This document shows positions 57,001-63,000 of a DNA stretch of 64,000 nucleotides, one piece after another (the first letter of the stretch is position 1; each line of letters starts with the position of its first letter). Made by a program: the position numbers and the translations under genes. Under the pieces are notes generated by a model. It made no database searches. It was given only the letters and a program-made list of their open reading frames with translations, and was not told where the DNA came from. The DNA comes from Sepioteuthis lessoniana (lineage: Eukaryota > Mollusca > Cephalopoda > Myopsida > Loliginidae), in NCBI GenBank assembly GCA_963585895.1, contig OY757939.1, forward strand, positions 31,782,530-31,846,529, in the 5' to 3' direction.

Positions 57001-60000
57001 GAAACATTTTAAAATTTTGATTATGTTTTTTTCTTTTAAAATTCAAATTAAAAGTATAATATCTTTTTTTTTTTTTCAGGAATAAAGGAAACAGCACTTG
57101 GAATGGGTATTGGTTTAAGTTTGGCTATCATACTGCTTCTTTTGCTACTTCTTCTCTGCTGTATCAGGTTGGTTAATATCTTAATGCACAGACCTTTCTA
57201 AAAAATACATTATTGCTTAAATGCCATTCATATCATAAAGATCTGGAGGTATTTCTTTTTGATCAAACATTTAAACCTACAGAAATCAGATTATTATAGA
57301 GGTAAAACTCTGGGCTCCACATGCTTACGAAAGCTTATTCATCATGGGCTTTGGCTAAATAATAGGAAAATGTAATCTATTATTCTACAGTTTTTAAATT
57401 TGTTTATTATAGACAATATTGATGTGGAAATAGTATTGTTAAGTAATAATGATAAAATAATATTGTTAATTAAATAATAATCATAGGAAACAGTAATGAA
57501 GAAATTAGGATTCCTTAGCTGGAATTCAGGCCACTTGGGTATATGTATACTTCTTGGTGACATCATAAATACAGGCAGTTGTAAGTTTTTTGTTAGGTAC
57601 AGCAAAGGCCAACCACAAGTCAGTGATGATAACTATATTTTGATTACCTGATAATGAATTATGGTAAGGTCTTGAAACATTGACTGCAATTTTAGCAAAA
57701 GGGGTTAGCTGCTTTTCTGCATTTTATGATAAAATTTTTCAAGGTTCCTGGTTTGGGACATACATAAGTAAAAAGTAAAGTTGGTGACTGTAGTTGAGGA
57801 TGACTCGCAGGCTCTCTTTTTAATAGCTACTACACTAAGGTGTAAGGGAGGGCGCTACTTCTTTCCCTCGATTGCTCCACTTTACCCTTGATCTGTACCT
57901 TATAATGCTGAGTGTTAAGCAAGGAGGCATCAAGTACCATTTTTTGAGTCTTTGGTATGACTCGATCTGGGATTGAACCCAGGTCTCCTAGACCATTGGC
58001 AAACACTCTAACCATCATGCCAATGTATGGTAAATAACATGATTCAAATATCTTTATACATACCAAACCAAAAATATTTATTATCTATAGCTCTAAAATC
58101 TTAACTATATCCATATGTCCAATCATTTTATGGAGATGATTTGGGATATATAATCTGTCATTTGATTATTTGCGATTTATTGGTTTGGTTTCTTTGTTTA
58201 ATGGCATATCAACTTTCCTGGGTTTTTTTAATACCAAAGCTATCCTTGTAGAAGTACAGAAGTGGTACTATTTAACCCATGGCTAGGGGTGAGAGAAATA
58301 AGGTGGGGGGTCATACCTTTCCCAAGAGTATTAATAGCATAACTGGAGTTTGACTGGAGTTTGAACTCATTTTACTATGATGCTGCCAGCACACACATTA
58401 GCCACTACACCACAGGGACTCCTCTTGGGATGTGTAATATGCCATTTGATCATTTGGGATATATGAAGGTGGGCTGTAAAGTTTGCATGATGATGTCATA
58501 TCTACTATTGATAATTTTTTTACCAATGGGATCCAAACACTGCAACACTGACTGAAGAAATACATGGACTGCAAAGAGGACTATATTTAAAAAGTAACCT
58601 CATTTAGTCCCATTCCATGAGAGTGTCTTGGTCAGCCTATGAATTTTTCAACCAACCCTCTGTTATTTGATCATTTGGTATATATAATCTGTCATTTGAC
58701 ATCCATGCTGTCAACTGTGTACCTTCTTGTTGGCCATGTCACAATATACACAGTGCATAAAATTTAGTTTTACAATGTACAACCATAAAATTCTTAACAT
58801 ATGTAACAATAATTTTTCTATGCTTTGCTTTCAGACGTCGGCGCCAGCAACATCAAGAATACTCTTCTGGGCTGCCAGAAGAATCAATTGCTTCTTGGAT
58901 ACCTCAGCACCAATTTTTCAATGATGACTATGAGCCGCAGTATTTCAGAACCATAAAACAGACATTGAGTTCAGATCCTTGGGAGGTAAACAGATTTTTA
59001 ATAAAGGACAGAAAGCATGTATGGCATAATGGGTATAATTGTCAGAAATAGACATGATGAATCAAGTTCAGATCCTTCATGCAGTTGTTTGAATTTCACT
59101 TCGAATCAATGTCCTTGATCTATCACTTCTTCCAGCAATTGGTAAATAGTAGAGCCAGATAAGACTCTTTAATGGTCATACACAAGAAAGAATTCTGTTA
59201 CAGTGAGAGCAAACAGCTCTTTAGACTTGTTAAGGCAACTAGTCTAGGAGAAGGAAAACTCTGACAAAGCTGTATGTTTGATCAGGAATTGTTCCTTGTT
59301 TCTGGTACTATATAAGTAAAGTAAGTAAAGTTGGTGACTGTAGTCGAGGGCAACCAGAAGGCTCCCTTTTTAATAGCTACTACACCTAGGTGTAGGGGAG
59401 GGTGCTACTCCTTTCCCTGGATTGCTCCACTTTACCCTTGATATGTACTGTTTATTGCTGAGTCTTAAGCAAGGAGGTATCAAGTATCATTTTTAAAGTC
59501 TTTGGTATGAGTTGACCTGGGATTGAACCCAGTGAACACTCTACCCACTAGACCAATGAGCGGTACTATATAACCTAGAATAATTTGTCATATGTAACAA
59601 GTAAATTTCCCACTACCCAGAGAGATGCCATGAAGGGAAATTACTTGGCATTGGACAAAGATGATCAAAAAAAGGGTCATGATATGTGAGGATGAAGAAA
59701 GCTATAGATTGGATAGACTGAAACATTTTCGTAACAACAAAAGCAGCAAAAATATGAGTTCACTGGGCTGGAATAGTTCTTTTTAAAATTATAGATAACG
59801 TACCCATTTTTATTATAAAAGAATTTTAACAAGTATTATCCTTCATATTCTTAATTCTACTTTTATCAATAATTTCACATCTATTATCCTTAATTTTTCT
59901 TAAAGTTGTCTGGGGTTGCAGAATATGACTGCATCTCTGCAGAAGGGTTAGACAAGTGTCCTGGATATAACACTAAACTATCCAATGGTGCGGTTCAAGT

Positions 60001-63000
60001 CCTGTAGCTTTGGATAATGTAGATTACCCCTTCTTTGCCATTACTCCCAGATACACTCTGACTTGGAGTGGTAGTACCAGTTTGGGTCTCAACTATTGGT
60101 CAAATAGAACTATTTATTCATTTACTGTACTTGAAACCATTTGTGTATGAATAAATGGGCTCTGGCTGGTTTAAAAATTGTTACCCAAAAACTATTTTTT
60201 AAAAATCATATATATTTGATATAAACAGGATTTGGCATTAAATAAACCTACAACGGTTGAATTTTTCACAACCAATCAATCTAAATCTTGTTTTTTTTTT
60301 GTAGTTTACTCAGGTCATTACTTAACAAAAATAAAAAGTAAGTTCCCAAAAACCTATAAAGCAACTCAGTACTCCTGTCTCCAATTGGTGGGTGGGGGTC
60401 CTCGTGGTGTCATGGTTAAAGCGATGGACTGAGGAATCATAGTAAGTGAGTTTCTACTCCAGTTGCACTATTACATTCACTTTCAAGCAAATACCCTTGG
60501 GAAAGATATGAACCCCCTTATCCTCCCAGCTATGGGTTAAATAGTACCACTACTGTTCTTCTAGGAGAATGGCTTTGGCATTAAATAACCTACAAAGGTT
60601 GATATGCCAAACCATTTGGTTTATGCCAATTTGGTTTGGTTTGGTTGGATTTTATAGCACATCAACCATTGAAGGTTATTTAATGCCAAATCCTGTTTAT
60701 TCATGCATATCAAATATATACATATGATTTTTAAACACATTTTGTTAACTTTTTTGAACATAGTATAATGGTTTCAAATATTGCTATATAACAGTTACTA
60801 TTTAACATCAATCATTTGTTTACACACAGTTTGTTCTATTTGGCCCATAGATAAGACCCTATCAGATGCTACCACTCCAGGCCAAAGTGAACCTGGGAGC
60901 AATGGCAATGAAAGGGTACTCCACATTCCCCAAATCTCTAAGGTTGGAGCCTCACCATAAGATTTTTTAGTGTCATAAACTCATTAAGGTGGTCTTATCC
61001 CTTTGCAGAGATGCTGTCGGTGTATTCTACAACCCCAACCAAATGGGCTCATGCCATATTTGTTCCATGCATTAAGAGTATTTTAAAATTTTATTTTCAT
61101 TTTTTATTTTTTAGAAAAAACTTATTTTTTAATGTATCTTTTGTTTTTAATGGCATATCAACCTTTGTTGGTTATTCAGTGCCAAAGTCTTCCTTGTAGA
61201 AAATAGTAATGGTACAATTCAAGACATAGAAGGAAAAGAGGGTTCATACCTTTCCCAAGAGTATTAGTCCAAAAGTGAATGTAATAGTGGGACTAGAGTT
61301 TGAACTCACATACTATGATCTTGCAGTGCAATATTATACCACAGGGATTCCCTATTTCTGATGTATGCTATTTTTCACTCTTATGAAAGTGACAACTCAA
61401 GTTTCTTGTGCTAAAAAGCAGCAGAAATTGGGAAGATGATACTACAAAAAATTATCAATAATAATAATAAGTGACAATCTGTGTAAGTTGCAATAAAAAA
61501 AGCAACTAGAATTAAAAAAGTGAATGATAATACAAATCAAGATTATTAATAACAATGACTGGCAGAACTCCATCAAAAACAAAACACAACAAAAAACTAA
61601 AAATGTTGCCATCTTTGTTGTTTCGATATCTGTATATTGGCGAGATGCATTCTCCAATCTTCTTTAGGCCCAGGTCACTCGAAAGAGAAATCTGTTTTTT
61701 TTCTTTTACTTTTATGATCCTTTAATCAAAAAAATCCACCCAACAGAAACATTGTTCTATATACTTTAGGAAAATGTTTTTGCAACTTGAAAAATGAAAC
61801 AAAAACAAACTTGCAATTGTTTTTAGGTGAGTCAAAAGTTTTGCAATATTTTGGTAATGTAAGGCACATTTGGGCTGTTCCAGATGGTTTTGTCAGTGCT
61901 GTGAAGGTGACGAACCATACTGGACTATATGATGCCAAACTCACCTGATACTCTCCAAGTTCTACTCACTGGATTTGCCTTTATGGGTTGGAGTATGACT
62001 TTGGAATCTATGGTTTTAGGCCTACCTGACATTACATGATCATTAAGGTTCTTGCAACCTGAGAAAATTTTGTGAATCATCTGTTTACTGTACTGGAATT
62101 TACTATGCCTTCATCTTTCATACAACAATATTTTTAGTTGTCTAAATTTCTGAGATGAAACTTGATGATTTTTATCATTAAGGGTTTTCAGACTATTGTC
62201 TTCATCTTTATTGTTATTTCCACAAGGTTTTGGCCGATATGTCAGCTGGCCTTCATCAAGTGTTTGTTGAACTCTGGAACCTTCATGGAACTTCGAACTA
62301 TGTCCTTTACTGAATCCACGGGGGTCACCTGTTCTGGTTCTGTTAGCTGTAACCGGGTACAAGTGTTAAGTATTCCTGTATTGTTACTCGTCTGCAGTCA
62401 GGATTAAACCTGCAACCTCCAGATGATTGTCTCCTTAGAAGCTTAGGGAACCAACCCATATAACCGTTATGCTATGTGTCCTACTGGAGGATATATCAGA
62501 TAAAACATTGTGGAATTAACAATAAAGATGAAAACAATAGTCCAAAAACCCTTAATGATAAAAACAATGTTTTTACTTGCTTCTGCAGTGTTACAGACCA
62601 GTTCAAATGCATAAAGTATAAGTTTCCCAAATTTGACTACATTGTATGTTCATCAGTGTGGCTTTCAAATCACACACTGAGTGAAGCAATGCACAGCGTG
62701 TCAGCACACCAACTACGACAATACTACCACTTCCACCACTTGAACTTTTTCAACCACATGGTATACATGCCACAAAATATTGCAAAACTTTTGACTCACC
62801 CAATGATTAACAATATCTAAAAAAAATAACAAAAAACTAAAAAAGATCCCCATCTTTGTTGTTTTAATATCTGTATTTCATTCAGTGCATTCTTTAGCTT
62901 TCTTCTAAAGAAAAATCAGGTTTTTTCATTTTTTTGGTTTTAGTTTTACCATCTTTTAATTAAAGATATCTACCAATCAGAGACATTTTATATACTTTAT

